Numbered from the stretch's first letter, positions 26,701 through 35,325 are shown. The stretch: 64,000 nucleotides of DNA from Microbacterium sp. YJN-G (GCF_015040615.1 NZ_CP060402.1:1178001-1242000); one strand, 5' to 3'. Made by a program: numbers and translations. The notes: generated by a model from the letters alone, not told the origin.

Positions 26701-27462
26701 CGTGAGCTTGTTGCTGCGTGCGCGGGCGATGAGGTCCTCGTACGCGGCGAGGTACTCGCCGAACGTCATGGTGTCGGCGCGCTTGATGCTGGGCACCAGC
26801 AGCGCACGGGTGCCGTCGGGCTTGGGAATGTCGACGGCGATGCCGAGGTTCACGTGTGCGGGGGCGACCACCGAGGGCTTGCCGTCGATCTCGGCGTAGA
26901 AGACGTTCTGGCTCGGGAACTCCTTGAGCGTCTGGATCAGGGCCCAGCCGATCAGGTGCGTGAAGCTCACCTTGCCGCCGCGGGTGCGCGCCATGTGGTT
27001 GTTGATGACGATGCGGTTGTCGATCATCAGCTTCGCGGGGATGGTGCGCACACTCGTGGCGGTGGGGACGGTCAGCGACTGGTCCATGTTCGCCGCGAGC
27101 GTCTTGGGCATGCCGCGCAGCGTCGTGACGGTCTGCTCGTCGCCCGTGGCGTCTTCGCTCTTCGCCTCGTCCTTCGCCGCCGGCTTCGGGGCCTGAGCGG
27201 GGATCGGCGTGCGCTTGGCGGGCTTCGCGGTGGTGCGTGCGACAGGCTGGGCGCCGATGACCGGGACGGGCGCGGTCACAGGGTGGGCGGGTTGCGCGGG
27301 TGCGGCAGCGGCGTCAGTGCCGGGGGTGTAGTTCTCGAGGATCGGCCACCACTCCTTGTCGACGGAGTTCCTGTCCTGCTTGAACTGCTGGTAGAGCTCG
27401 TCGACGAGCCAGGAATTGGCTCCGAACCCTCCGTCGCCCCCGCCGGTCACCTGGTTCGACAC
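23800..27462 (-). CDS. kgd: Multifunctional 2-oxoglutarate decarboxylase/dehydrogenase E1 component (Kgd/SucA)
   Basis: The 1220-residue protein is the actinobacterial fusion of a truncated E2-type acyltransferase domain and a thiamine-diphosphate E1 domain. Residues 1-40 form the E1 N-terminal helix; residues 45-115 are an Ala/Pro linker. The acyltransferase-like domain (about 115-345) ends in the catalytic TYDHRVIQGAGSGEF. The E1 domain fills the remainder, with GMAHRGRLNVL, GDAAFAGQGVV and YRRRGHNEGDDPS. It feeds succinyl-CoA or succinate semialdehyde into the TCA cycle; FHA proteins such as GarA inhibit it in relatives. The GTG at 27462 is weakly supported by GAGGG, and a 10-codon upstream frame ends 4 nt before it. 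It is divergent from guaB1. Confidence 0.95.
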   Translation of the reverse strand: MSNQVTGGGDGGFGANSWLVDELYQQFKQDRNSVDKEWWPILENYTPGTDAAAAPAQPAHPVTAPVPVIGAQPVARTTAKPAKRTPIPAQAPKPAAKDEAKSEDATGDEQTVTTLRGMPKTLAANMDQSLTVPTATSVRTIPAKLMIDNRIVINNHMARTRGGKVSFTHLIGWALIQTLKEFPSQNVFYAEIDGKPSVVAPAHVNLGIAVDIPKPDGTRALLVPSIKRADTMTFGEYLAAYEDLIARARSNKLTAADFAGTTVSLTNPGGIGTVHSVPRLMKGQGCIIGAGALDYPAEFQGSSQKTLTELGIGKTITLTSTYDHRVIQGAGSGEFLKKVHELLIGEREFYEEIFAALRIPYQPIRWNADIAVDLAERVDKQARVQELINSYRVRGHLMADIDPLEYVQRSHPDLEIESHGLTFWDLDREFVTGGFGGRRVMKLREILGVLRDSYCRTLGIEYMHIQDPEQRRWFQEKVEIKYVKPGHDEQLRVLSKLNEAEAFETFLQTKFVGQKRFSLEGGESLIPLLDEILQGAASAGLDGAAIGMAHRGRLNVLTNIAGKTYGQVFREFEGSLTPGNQRGSGDVKYHLGTEGTFVAQDGAELPVYLAANPSHLETVDGVLEGIVRAKQDRKPIGTFAWLPILVHGDAAFAGQGVVVETLQMSQLRGYRTGGTVHVVVNNQVGFTTLPTDSRTSVYATDVAKTIQAPIFHVNGDDPESVIHVAQLAFEYRERFHRDVVIDLVCYRRRGHNEGDDPSMTQPLMTDLIQAKRSVRKLYTEALVGRGDITEEEYEQAKADFQNRLEIAFAETHAAETGATPIAPDLAPVDDQIGSPEVTGVPLEVIHLIGDAHANKPDGFTVHSKLQQQLDKRVSMSREGGIDWGFGELLAFGSLLVEGTPVRLAGQDSRRGTFVQRHAVLHDRRNGQEWLPLTNLSDSQGRFFVYDSLLSEYAALGFEYGYSVENTEALVLWEAQFGDFVNGAQSVIDEYVSAAEQKWGQQSGVVMLLPHGYEGQGPDHSSARMERFLQLCAQENMIVARPSTPASYFHLLRRQAYSRPRKPLVVFTPKAMLRLRGATSQVEDFTQGRFEPVLDDDRGVDRNAVKRVLVHAGKIHWDLRSELDKNPNPEIALVRLEQFYPTPIDALREITDSYPNAELVWVQDEPENQGAWPFLALEFAKVRDRGFRVVSRPAAASPATGSSKVHATEQVNLLKAALTLD

Positions 27463-27623
27463 GCTTTATCGCCCTCTTCCGTCACTGAAGCTATGCATGC
27501 GGCTCGACAGCGAGAGCGCGTCGGGTCCGCACGTCTGTAACAGTGATCAAGCCTAATGCCATTCGCTCAGGAGAATCGCCCGCAGCCAGTGGTTTCGGCG
27601 GGTCGCAGGGGTACCGTGGCGAC

Positions 27624-29081
27624 ATGAGGTTCTCCGGCGAGCGACCCGCAGTGGATCTGACCTATTCCGATGTCTTCCTCGTGCCGCGCAGGTCGGGCAT
27701 CGCGAGCAGGCTCCAGGTCGATCTGGCACCGGATGACGGCACTCCGGCGACCCTTCCGCTGGTCGCGTCGAACATGAACTCCGTCACGGGTCCTCGCCTG
27801 GCTGCCGCCCTCGCCCGGCGCGGCGGGCTCGGCGTGCTGCCGCAGGATGTGCCGCTGCAGGAGCTGGATGCCGCGATCCGGTGGGTCAAGCGCCAGCCCG
27901 TTCGCTGGGACACGCCGCTGGTGATGTCCCCGGCGGCGACGGTCGCCGAGGCGCTGCGGATGCTGCCGCCCACGCCTGGACACGGCATCGTGGTCGCCGA
28001 GGCGACGGGGGACGAGCCGCTGCGCCGTGAGGAGGTCATCGGGATCATCCCGGCACCGAGGCTCGCGACGGCGCTGCCGGATGCCGTCCTCGGGGATCTC
28101 GTGCACGCCGAGCCGCTCGCGGTCGCCGCGGAGGACATCGGGGAGGGACGTGCCGCGTACGACACGATCGACGCGGTGGATGCCGAGATCGTGCTCGTCC
28201 TGGAGCACGGCAGGCTGGTCGGCACCCTCACCCCGCGCACCGCGCTGCGCTCGAGCCTGTACCGGCCGGCCGTCGATGCATCGGGCCGGCTCGCGGTCGC
28301 GGCGGCGGTCGGTATCAACGGCGATGTGGCCGAGAAGACACGCGCCCTGGCCGCCGCGGGCGTGGACGTGCTCGTGGTCGACACCGCGCACGGGCATCAG
28401 GACGGGATGCTGCGGGCGCTGGAGACCGTCGCACGTCTGGAGCTGGACATCCCGCTCGTCGCGGGCAACATCGTCACCGCAGAGGGCGTGCACGACCTGG
28501 TGCGGGCGGGCGCATCGATCCTCAAGGTGGGCGTCGGCCCCGGCGCGATGTGCACCACCCGGATGATGACCGCAGTGGGACGCCCGCAGTTCTCCGCAGT
28601 CCTCGAGACCGCAGAGGCCGCGCGCTCGCTCGGCGCGCACGTCTGGGCGGACGGGGGAGTGCGCTACCCGCGCGACGTCGCCCTCGCGCTCGCCGCAGGA
28701 GCGGCCTCGGTGATGATCGGGTCGTGGTTCGCCGGCACCATCGAGTCGCCGGGCGAGCTGCATCACGACACCGCGGGCCGCGCGTACAAGGAGTCGTGGG
28801 GCATGGCATCCACGAAGGCCGTCCAGGCTCGCTTCGAACGGCTGGACGCCTACGAGCGTGCCCGCCGTGAGCTGTTCGCCGAGGGGATCTCGTCATCCAT
28901 GATCCGCCTCGATCCGCTGCGGCCGGGTGTCGAGGACCTCATCGACATGATCACCTCCGGCCTGCGCTCCTCGTTCGCCTACACCGGTGCGTCGACGCTG
29001 GCCGAGTTCCACGAGCGCGCGGTCGTCGGGCTGCAGTCCGCGTCGGGGTACGAGGAGGGCAAAGCCGTCCCGCTGATGTGA
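27624..29081 (+). CDS. guaB1: GuaB1 family IMP dehydrogenase-related protein (probable GMP reductase)
   Basis: The 485-residue protein has the IMPDH/GMP reductase barrel (LTYSDVFLVP near the N-terminus, NMNSVTG, DTAHGHQDGMLRALETV, AGNIVTAEGV) interrupted by a CBS pair (about residues 90-220). The catalytic cysteine is in GVGPGAMCTTRMMTAVGRPQ. It belongs to the GuaB1 branch of actinobacteria, whose mycobacterial member works as a GMP reductase in purine salvage, not as the essential IMP dehydrogenase GuaB2. The ATG at 27624 follows TACCGT by 6 nt, giving a leaderless start. Confidence 0.88.
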   Translation: MRFSGERPAVDLTYSDVFLVPRRSGIASRLQVDLAPDDGTPATLPLVASNMNSVTGPRLAAALARRGGLGVLPQDVPLQELDAAIRWVKRQPVRWDTPLVMSPAATVAEALRMLPPTPGHGIVVAEATGDEPLRREEVIGIIPAPRLATALPDAVLGDLVHAEPLAVAAEDIGEGRAAYDTIDAVDAEIVLVLEHGRLVGTLTPRTALRSSLYRPAVDASGRLAVAAAVGINGDVAEKTRALAAAGVDVLVVDTAHGHQDGMLRALETVARLELDIPLVAGNIVTAEGVHDLVRAGASILKVGVGPGAMCTTRMMTAVGRPQFSAVLETAEAARSLGAHVWADGGVRYPRDVALALAAGAASVMIGSWFAGTIESPGELHHDTAGRAYKESWGMASTKAVQARFERLDAYERARRELFAEGISSSMIRLDPLRPGVEDLIDMITSGLRSSFAYTGASTLAEFHERAVVGLQSASGYEEGKAVPLM

Positions 29082-29147
29082 TCGGGGCGGTTCACCGCTC
29101 GGGTCGCGGCGCGCGTCACAGTCGGATTCTGTAAGATCGTGCGCACC

Positions 29148-29219
29148 ATGGACGACCCTCCTTCTTGCAGTATCTCGCCCCACCGCCCGATCCTCCGCTT
29201 CTGTGAGGACCACAGCTGA
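29148..29219 (+). CDS. Putative 23-residue leader peptide upstream of CNNM transporter genes
   Basis: A short frame starts at ATG 29148, 10 nt after a TAAGAT -10-like box, and begins MDDPPSC. It is rich in Asp, Pro and Cys overall. Its stop TGA (29217-29219) overlaps the ATG of the CNNM/CorC gene as TGATG. The last codons contain the AGGA ribosome binding site of that gene inside a small hairpin (CTGTG-aggac-CACAG), so translating ribosomes would open it. The acidic-proline N-terminus resembles MgtL, the Mg2+-sensing leader of mgtA. Only sequence logic supports translation; there is no visible ribosome binding site, so near-leaderless initiation is assumed. Confidence 0.5.
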   Translation: MDDPPSCSISPHRPILRFCEDHS

Positions 29220-30544
29220 TGGAATACCTGCTTCTGGGCGTGGGGCTTCTGCTCATCGTGGGGACGGGTCTGTTCGTCGCCAGCGAGTTCGCGCTCGTCA
29301 ATCTCGACCGGGCCGATCTGGAGGCGCGTCAGGCGCGGGGCGAGACCCGGCTGGCGCTGACGATCAGCGCACTCAAGATCACCTCGACCCACCTCTCCTC
29401 GGCGCAGCTGGGCATCACCCTGACGACGCTGCTCACCGGCTACACGATGGAGCCGGCGATCTCGACGATGCTCGAGCCGCTCCTCGAGGCCTGGAACGTA
29501 CCCGAGGCCGTCGCCGTGCCGGTGTCGGTGACCGTGGCGATGCTCATCGCGACGATCCTGTCGATGATCATCGGCGAGCTCGTGCCGAAGAACTTCGCCC
29601 TGGCGCTGCCGCGGGCCACGGCCAAGGTCGTGATCCCGTTCCAGACCGTGTTCACCATCGTCTTCAAGCCCGCGATCCTGCTGCTCAACGGCAGCGCCAA
29701 CGCGGTGCTGCGCGGCATGGGGATCGAGCCGAAGGAAGAGCTCTCGGGTGCGCGCAGCGCCGAGGAGCTCTCCTCTCTCGTGCGCCGCTCGGCGAGCCAG
29801 GGAGTGCTCGAGAAGGACACCGCGACGCTGCTCGATCGCAGCCTCACCTTCGCCCGTCTCACCGCGGATGACATCATGACGCCGCGCCCGAGCATGCACG
29901 CGATCTCGGTCGGCGACTCGGCCGACGACGTCATCCGGCTGGCGCGCAGCACCGGCCACAGCCGCTTTCCCGTCTACGACGACGACCTCGACGACATCAC
30001 CGGCGTCGTGCACGTGAAGGCCGCCGTCTCCGTGCCGCGCGAGAAGCGTCGTGAGGTTCCCGTCGGCGCGCTGAGCACCGAGCCGCTGCGGGTGCCCGAG
30101 ACCGTGCACCTGGACGTGCTCGTCGCAGAGCTGCGCTCGAAGGGCTACCAGATGGCGGTCGTCGTCGACGAGTACGGCGGCACCGCCGGCATCGTCACCC
30201 TCGAGGACCTCATCGAGGAGATCGTCGGCGAGGTGTTCGACGAGCACGACCGCTCGCGCGCGGGCATCGTGCGCCGAGTGGACTCCATCACGTTCCCCGG
30301 CGGACTGCGCCCCGACGAGCTGCTCGCCCGCACCGGGATCGCCGTCCCCGAAGGGGATGTCTACGACACCGTGGGCGGATACGTCATGAGCCTGCTCGAG
30401 CGGGTCCCTGTGCTCGGTGACGAGGTGCGCGTGGAGACCGGGACGCTGGCCGTCGTGCGGATGGACGGACGCCGCGTCGACCGCATCCGCTACACCGCCG
30501 ACCCCCTCGACACCGAGGACGACGAGACGGAGGCCGGCCGATGA
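29219..30544 (+). CDS. CNNM/CorC (HlyC-type) divalent cation transporter family protein
   Basis: The 441-residue protein has an N-terminal DUF21/CNNM membrane domain of three to four helices (to about residue 140, with [17 protein letters not shown] and [15 protein letters not shown]), a CBS pair (about 205-330, [12 protein letters not shown] and [30 protein letters not shown]), and a C-terminal CorC_HlyC domain. The family exports Mg2+ or Co2+ with Na+. It overlaps a short upstream peptide frame (TGATG) and the next paralogous gene (ATGA). Paired CNNM genes are common in actinobacteria and may form a heteromer. The old name hemolysin is not supported as a function. Confidence 0.9.
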   Translation: MEYLLLGVGLLLIVGTGLFVASEFALVNLDRADLEARQARGETRLALTISALKITSTHLSSAQLGITLTTLLTGYTMEPAISTMLEPLLEAWNVPEAVAVPVSVTVAMLIATILSMIIGELVPKNFALALPRATAKVVIPFQTVFTIVFKPAILLLNGSANAVLRGMGIEPKEELSGARSAEELSSLVRRSASQGVLEKDTATLLDRSLTFARLTADDIMTPRPSMHAISVGDSADDVIRLARSTGHSRFPVYDDDLDDITGVVHVKAAVSVPREKRREVPVGALSTEPLRVPETVHLDVLVAELRSKGYQMAVVVDEYGGTAGIVTLEDLIEEIVGEVFDEHDRSRAGIVRRVDSITFPGGLRPDELLARTGIAVPEGDVYDTVGGYVMSLLERVPVLGDEVRVETGTLAVVRMDGRRVDRIRYTADPLDTEDDETEAGR

Positions 30545-31602
30545 GCGACTGGATGGGAATCGTCTGGCTGGTCGTGCTGCTGCTGGCCAACGCCTTCTTC
30601 GTCGGCGCCGAGTTCGCCGTCATCTCGGCGCGGCGCTCGCAGATCGAGCCGCTCGCCGAGCGCGGTTCGCGTGCGGCGAAGACCGCTCTGTACGCCATGG
30701 AGCATGCGACGCTCATGCTCGCCACCTCGCAGCTGGGCATCACGATCTGCTCGCTGCTGATCCTGAACGTCTCGGAGCCGGCGATCCATCACCTGCTCGA
30801 GGTCCCGATGCACGCGGTCGGCTGGGATCCGGCGGTCATCACCGTGGCCGCGTTCGTGATCACACTGTCGCTGGTGTCGTTCCTGCACGTGGTGTTCGGC
30901 GAGATGGTGCCGAAGAACCTCGCGTTCTCGATCCCCGACCGCGCGGTGCTGCTGCTGGCGCCGCCGCTGGTGTGGGTCTCGCGGGTGTTCCGGCACGTGA
31001 TCTGGGCTCTGAACGGTTCCGCGAACGCCGTGCTGCGCCTGTTCCGCGTCGAGCCGAAGAACGAGGCCGCGTCGACCTTCACCCTCGACGAGGTCGCGAC
31101 GATCGTCGACCGCTCCCGCCGGGAGGGCGTGCTGATGGACGCCTCCGGTGCGGTCGCCGCGGCCGTGGAGTTCACCGACAAGAAGGCCCGCGACATCGCC
31201 GTGCCGCTCGCCGAGCTGATCACCCTGCCCGAGTCGGCAACGCCCGGCGACGTCGAGCGTGCCGTGGCGCGCTACGGCTTCTCGCGCTACGTGATCGTCG
31301 ACGACGAGGACGCCCCGATCGGCTACGTGCACCTCAAGGACGTGCTGCGGGCATCCGAGGGCCCCGAGGACGACGAGCACGTGGACGAACCGCTGCCCTC
31401 CAAGCGCATCCACCACATGGTGCCGGTGCAGGAGGACACCGATCTCGAGGATGCACTGGCGGTGATGCGACGCGCCGGCCGCCACCTGGCGAAGGTGCGC
31501 GACGCCGCGGGTGAGACCACCGCGGTGCTGTTCCTCGAGGACATCCTCGAGGAACTCGTCGGCGAGGTGCAGGACGCCACTCGCCGCGGTCACGGTCGCT
31601 GA
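30541..31602 (+). CDS. CNNM/CorC family protein, second paralogue
   Basis: The 353-residue protein repeats the membrane CNNM domain (LLLANAFFVGAEFAVISARR, SQLGITICSLLILNVSEP, VFGEMVPKNLAFSIPDR) and CBS pair (PLAELITLPESATPGDVE, AVLFLEDILEELVGEVQD). It ends there, without the C-terminal CorC_HlyC domain of its neighbour. The ATGA overlap with the preceding gene implies coupled translation. The shorter partner may pair with the longer one in a cation exporter. A strong hairpin follows. Confidence 0.9.
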   Translation: MSDWMGIVWLVVLLLANAFFVGAEFAVISARRSQIEPLAERGSRAAKTALYAMEHATLMLATSQLGITICSLLILNVSEPAIHHLLEVPMHAVGWDPAVITVAAFVITLSLVSFLHVVFGEMVPKNLAFSIPDRAVLLLAPPLVWVSRVFRHVIWALNGSANAVLRLFRVEPKNEAASTFTLDEVATIVDRSRREGVLMDASGAVAAAVEFTDKKARDIAVPLAELITLPESATPGDVERAVARYGFSRYVIVDDEDAPIGYVHLKDVLRASEGPEDDEHVDEPLPSKRIHHMVPVQEDTDLEDALAVMRRAGRHLAKVRDAAGETTAVLFLEDILEELVGEVQDATRRGHGR

Positions 31603-31623
31603 GACCGGGCACCCCGCATTCCA

Positions 31624-31660
31624 CGCGCGCGGGCATCGCAGCAAGCGGTACCCGCGCGCG
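31624..31660. terminator. Bidirectional hairpin between the CNNM pair and an old yellow enzyme gene
   Basis: CGCGCGCGGG (31624-31633) and its perfect complement (31651-31660) flank a 17-nt loop. The hairpin lies 21 bp after the CNNM stop and 5 bp from the stop of the convergent gene. Confidence 0.7.
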
Positions 31661-31665
31661 CACGT

Positions 31666-32733
31666 TCAGCGCCAGTGGGCGCGCAGGTACTGCGGCGGCC
31701 AGGCGACCTCGGCATCCAGCTCGTGTGCGGCCCGCAGCCCGAAGTGCGGGTCGCGCAGCCATTCGCGGCCGGCGAAGACGGCATCCGCCGCCCCCGACGC
31801 CAGCGCCTCCTCGGCGTGTGCGCCCGAGGTGATCAGACCGACTGCGGCGGTGCGCACCCGGCCGCCGGCGCGGACGGTCGCCGCGAGCGGCACCTGATAC
31901 CCCGGCCGGTAGTCGATGCGGAGACCGGCGACGATCCCGCCGCTGGAGACGTCGACGAGGTCGGCGCCGTGCTCGGTCGCCCACACGGCGACCTGCGCCG
32001 CCTCCTCGGGCGTGAAGCCACCCTCGGCCCAGTCGGTCGCCGACAGGCGCACGAACACCGGCAGTGCGTCGCCGGCGGCCGCCCGCACGGCATCGACCGC
32101 GCGCAGCAGCATCCGGGCGCGGTTCTCCAGCGAGCCGCCGTACTCGTCGTCGCGCGTGTTCGACAGCGGGGAGAGGAACTCGTGCAGCAGATAGCCGTGC
32201 GCGCCGTGCACCTCGAGCACGTCGAACCCGGCCTCCACCGCGCGACGGGCGGCATCCGCGAACGCGGTGACCACCCGTTCGATGCCCTCGGCATCCAGCG
32301 CGGCCGGTGCGGCCAGCCCGTCGAAGGCGATCGCCGAGGGGGCGACGGTGGGCCAGCCGCCCTCATCGCGCGGCACCGAGCCGCGGTTCTCTGCCCACGG
32401 CCACCAGGTCGACGCCATGCGCCCGGCGTGCGCGAGCTGGATGCCGATCAGTCCGCCCCGCTCGTGGACGTCGGCGACGACCTCCGCCCAGGCGTCGCGC
32501 TGCTCGTCGGACCACAGGCCGGTGTCGCGCGGCGAGATGCGCCCCTCGGGGACGACCCCGGTGGCCTCGGCGAGCACAAGGCCCGCCCCGCCGGAGGCGA
32601 ACTGGGCCAGGTGCGTGCGGTGCCAGCGCTGTGGAACGCCGTCCACGGCGCTGTACATGCACATGGGCGAGACCCACAGCCGGTTTCGGAAGGTGCGCTC
32701 GCGCAGAGCGAGAGGGGAGAAGAGCAGACTCAC
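31666..32733 (-). CDS. NADH:flavin oxidoreductase, old yellow enzyme family (YqjM-like)
   Basis: The 355-residue FMN barrel enzyme is close to the YqjM/XenA (class III) old yellow enzymes that reduce activated alkenes and nitro compounds. The N-terminus LFSPLALRERTFRNRLWVSPMCMYSA includes the flavin-tuning Cys in PMCMYS, typical of this class. IQLAHAGRMAS, EVHGAHGYLLHEFLSPLSNTRDDEYGG (quoted only in part as a landmark at about residue 170) and FAGREWLRDP complete the active-site landmarks. Length is normal. It appears as a single-gene unit between convergent hairpins. Confidence 0.88.
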   Translation of the reverse strand: MSLLFSPLALRERTFRNRLWVSPMCMYSAVDGVPQRWHRTHLAQFASGGAGLVLAEATGVVPEGRISPRDTGLWSDEQRDAWAEVVADVHERGGLIGIQLAHAGRMASTWWPWAENRGSVPRDEGGWPTVAPSAIAFDGLAAPAALDAEGIERVVTAFADAARRAVEAGFDVLEVHGAHGYLLHEFLSPLSNTRDDEYGGSLENRARMLLRAVDAVRAAAGDALPVFVRLSATDWAEGGFTPEEAAQVAVWATEHGADLVDVSSGGIVAGLRIDYRPGYQVPLAATVRAGGRVRTAAVGLITSGAHAEEALASGAADAVFAGREWLRDPHFGLRAAHELDAEVAWPPQYLRAHWR

Positions 32734-32783
32734 CCTATGACGCTACCGCCGCGGGGAGCGGAGGGGCGCGCTAGCGTTGAGGG

Positions 32784-33644
32784 ATGATCCGCGCGTGGAC
32801 GAGGGGTGACACCATCGCGTTCCTGCGTGTGCCCACGGCGGCGGACGACAAGTACTCCCGCGGCGTCGTCGCCCTGCACACGGGGTCGGCCGCCTACCCG
32901 GGCGCCGCTGTGCTCGGTGTCGAGGCGGCGTGGCGCGCCGGGGCCGGGTACGTCCGGTACACGGGTGGAGCGGCGGATGCCGCGCTCGCGCGCCGCCCCG
33001 AGACCGTCGCGGGCTCCGACATCGGCCGCACCCGGGTGGGGGCGTGGGTGATCGGCTCGGGAACGGATGCCGCCGGCCGCACCCCCGACGAGCGGGCGAT
33101 GCTGCTGCGGATCCTGGCAGGCACGGCACCGGTCGTCGTCGACGCGGGGGCACTCGACCTGGCGCGCGAAGCGGCGGCGCCGACCGTGCTCACCCCGCAC
33201 GCCGGAGAGCTGCGCCGGCTGCGCGAGGAGCTCGGGCTCACGGCGCGATCCGGGGTCGACGGGCGGGGGCCGGCAGCGGAATCGTCCGAGGCCGCGCTCG
33301 CTACCGAGGCCGAGGAGACGGCGCAGGCGCTCGGGTCCGTCGTGCTGCGCAAGGGCGCCGTCACCCTCGTCGCCGCGCCGGGTCAGCAGACGATTCGCGT
33401 CGACAACGGACCGGCCTGGCTGTCCACCGCGGGCACCGGAGACGTGCTCGCCGGTGTCATCGGGGCGCTGCTGGCGGCGAATCCCGGGCGCGAGCTCTCC
33501 GAGACCGCGGCAGCGGCGGCCTGGCTGCACGGGCACGCGGCGACCGTGGCATCCGGGGCACGTGACGGTGCGCCCGGGCATCCGATCGTCGCGCTCGACG
33601 TGGCAGAGGCGCTCCCGGCCGCCATCGGGGAGCTGCTCTCGTGA
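32784..33644 (+). CDS. nnrD: ADP-dependent NAD(P)H-hydrate dehydratase
   Basis: The 286-residue ribokinase-like protein repairs hydrated NAD(P)H. Landmarks are DDKYSRGVVALHTGSAAYPGAAVL near the N-terminus (a degenerate form of the HKGxxGxxxVxGGS loop), PVVVDAGALD, TPHAGELRRL, RKGAVTLV and the phosphate loop NGPAWLSTAGTGDVLAGVIG. The NnrE epimerase domain often fused to it is absent. The ATG at 32784 follows TAGCGT by 6 nt. Its end carries a degenerate tandem duplication over the stop codon. Confidence 0.88.
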   Translation: MIRAWTRGDTIAFLRVPTAADDKYSRGVVALHTGSAAYPGAAVLGVEAAWRAGAGYVRYTGGAADAALARRPETVAGSDIGRTRVGAWVIGSGTDAAGRTPDERAMLLRILAGTAPVVVDAGALDLAREAAAPTVLTPHAGELRRLREELGLTARSGVDGRGPAAESSEAALATEAEETAQALGSVVLRKGAVTLVAAPGQQTIRVDNGPAWLSTAGTGDVLAGVIGALLAANPGRELSETAAAAAWLHGHAATVASGARDGAPGHPIVALDVAEALPAAIGELLS

Positions 33645-33676
33645 TCGCTGCTCTCGTGACCTCTACTTTCGTGTCC
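33632..33676 (+). repeat. 15-bp degenerate tandem repeat over the nnrD stop codon
   Basis: GCTGCTCTCGTGATC, GCTGCTCTCGTGACC and TCTACTTTCGTGTCC follow each other from 33632. The stop TGA (33642-33644) is in the first copy and is repeated in frame in the second. Confidence 0.8.
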
Positions 33677-33702
33677 TCGCTCTCCACCGCGGTGCGGCGC
33701 GG

Positions 33703-34986
33703 ATGAGCCGGACGAGGGGCCGTATCGCTCTGCTGTGGGGAGGCTTTCTCGCCGCGCACGCGATCGTCGCCGTCCTGGGCTGGGTGCTGCCCAGCCAGCC
33801 GATGGGCGACGTCGTGCTCGTCTACCTGCCGTGGTCATCCTCGGCGCTCGGCGGCGGTGCCGTCGTCGGGCTGACCGAGGCATGGGTGTACCCGCAGCTG
33901 GCGCTCGCACCGATGCTCATCGCGCAGCTGCTGGCCGTGCCGTTCATGTCGCTGCTGGGCGCAGAGGGCGCCTACCTGGTCGGCTGGGCCGCGCTGGCGA
34001 CTCTCTGCGATCTGCTCGGCTTCGCCGCACTCGTGGGAAACGGCCGGACCCGCAGGCGGCGCACGGCCGCCTGGTTCTGGACGGCGGCGCTGCTGCTGCT
34101 CGGTCCGATCGCCCTGTACCGGATCGACGCCGTCACCGTGCCGCTCGCGGTGGCCGGCGGGCTGTGGCTCGCGCAGCGTCCCCGCGTCGGCGCGGCCGTG
34201 CTGACCATCGGCGCGTGGATCAAGGTGTGGCCGGGCGCCCTCGTACTGGCGGCCCTGGCCGTCGGCCGCCGCGCCGGACAGGTGGCCCTGTTGGCGGCAT
34301 CCGTCACCGCCGCGATCGCCGTGATCCTGCTGATGCTCGGAGCCGGTGAGAACCTGCTGGGATTCCTCACCGCGCAGACCGGGCGCGGCCTGCAGATCGA
34401 GGCCGTCGCCGCCACACCGTTCCTGTGGCTCGCGGTCGCCGGGCTCGCCACGATCGACTACAGCTTCGACATCCTCACCTACCAGATCACCGCACCCGAG
34501 GCGGATGCCGTCTCGGCACTCCTCACACCGCTCATGGTGCTCGTCGTCGGGCTCATCGTCGCCCTCGGGGTGCTCCGCGCGCGGCGCGGCGCTGCGTGGC
34601 AGCGGCTGCTGCCGCCCCTCGCCCTCGCGCTGATCGCGGCGCTCATCGTCACGAACAAAGTCGGATCGCCGCAGTTCCAGACCTGGCTCATCGTGCCGGT
34701 GATGCTGTGGATCGTGTTCGACCGGCCCCGTGCCCGCACGGCCGTCGTACTCGTGCTCATGCTGTGCGCGCTGACCTTCGCGGTGTACCCGCTGACCTAC
34801 GACGAGCTGCTGGCAGCCGACTTCTGGGCGGTGCTCATCGTGACGGTGCGCAACATCCTGCTCGTCGCGCTGCTCGTGCATGCCCTGCGCGTCGTGCTGC
34901 GCGTGCCCGGCGCTGCCGCCGCAACCGAGACCACCCGCCGATCCGTCGCCGCGGACCGGCCGACTGAGCGGCCCAGAGGCCGCTGA
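33703..34986 (+). CDS. GT87-type (DUF2029) integral membrane glycosyltransferase
   Basis: The 427-residue protein has about ten to twelve hydrophobic helices and an early extracytoplasmic segment (GDVVLVYLPWSSSALGGG) with the Asp expected in polyprenyl-phosphate-sugar dependent GT-C enzymes. The layout resembles DUF2029/GT87 alpha-mannosyltransferases of actinobacteria that build lipoglycans or cell-wall glycans. A GAWIKVWPGALVLAALAVG stretch is characteristic (compare KxxPxxLxP in the family). A helix-rich C-terminus ends in a polar tail. Substrate cannot be inferred. Confidence 0.7.
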   Translation: MSRTRGRIALLWGGFLAAHAIVAVLGWVLPSQPMGDVVLVYLPWSSSALGGGAVVGLTEAWVYPQLALAPMLIAQLLAVPFMSLLGAEGAYLVGWAALATLCDLLGFAALVGNGRTRRRRTAAWFWTAALLLLGPIALYRIDAVTVPLAVAGGLWLAQRPRVGAAVLTIGAWIKVWPGALVLAALAVGRRAGQVALLAASVTAAIAVILLMLGAGENLLGFLTAQTGRGLQIEAVAATPFLWLAVAGLATIDYSFDILTYQITAPEADAVSALLTPLMVLVVGLIVALGVLRARRGAAWQRLLPPLALALIAALIVTNKVGSPQFQTWLIVPVMLWIVFDRPRARTAVVLVLMLCALTFAVYPLTYDELLAADFWAVLIVTVRNILLVALLVHALRVVLRVPGAAAATETTRRSVAADRPTERPRGR

Positions 34987-35001
34987 CCCACTGGAGGACC
35001 C

Positions 35002-35319
35002 ATGCTCGTCGCCTTCTCCGTCGCCCCGTCAGGTACCGGCCGGGAGGACGGCTCGGTTCACGACGCCGTCGCCGCCGCCGTGCGCGTGGTGCGCGAATCC
35101 GGTCTCGCGCACCGCACCACCAGCATGTTCACCGAGATCGAGGGACCCGACTGGGACACCGTCATGGACGTCGTCAAGCGCGCGACCGAGGCCGTGCTGC
35201 CCTTCGGATCACGCGTATCGCTCGTGCTGAAGGCCGACATCCGCCCCGGCTTCGACGGTGAGCTCGACGGCAAGATCGAGCGGCTGGAGGCCGCGATCGA
35301 CGCGGCACGTGAGGACTGA
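35002..35319 (+). CDS. MTH1187/UPF0045 family thiamine-binding protein
   Basis: The 105-residue protein has the ferredoxin-like fold of the UPF0045 (MTH1187/YkoF-like) family, whose members bind thiamine or its hydroxymethylpyrimidine moiety in the cytoplasm. Strand and helix landmarks are MLVAFSVAPSG, VHDAVAAAVRVVRESGL, HRTTSMFTEIEGPDWDTVMDVVKRA and RVSLVLKADIRPG. It follows the membrane glycosyltransferase gene by 15 bp after GGAGGACCC and precedes the Nudix gene by 6 bp. Precise role is not established. Confidence 0.8.
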   Translation: MLVAFSVAPSGTGREDGSVHDAVAAAVRVVRESGLAHRTTSMFTEIEGPDWDTVMDVVKRATEAVLPFGSRVSLVLKADIRPGFDGELDGKIERLEAAIDAARED

Positions 35320-35325
35320 GCGCCG

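Noticed and set aside
23794..27540. 1248-codon open frame opposite kgd
   Set aside because: Kgd is unmistakable on the minus strand. The opposite frame has biased composition and no recognisable motif.
29082..29218. M-box magnesium riboswitch upstream of the CNNM genes
   Set aside because: The leader is too short and lacks the conserved M-box core. A short coupled peptide frame fits better.
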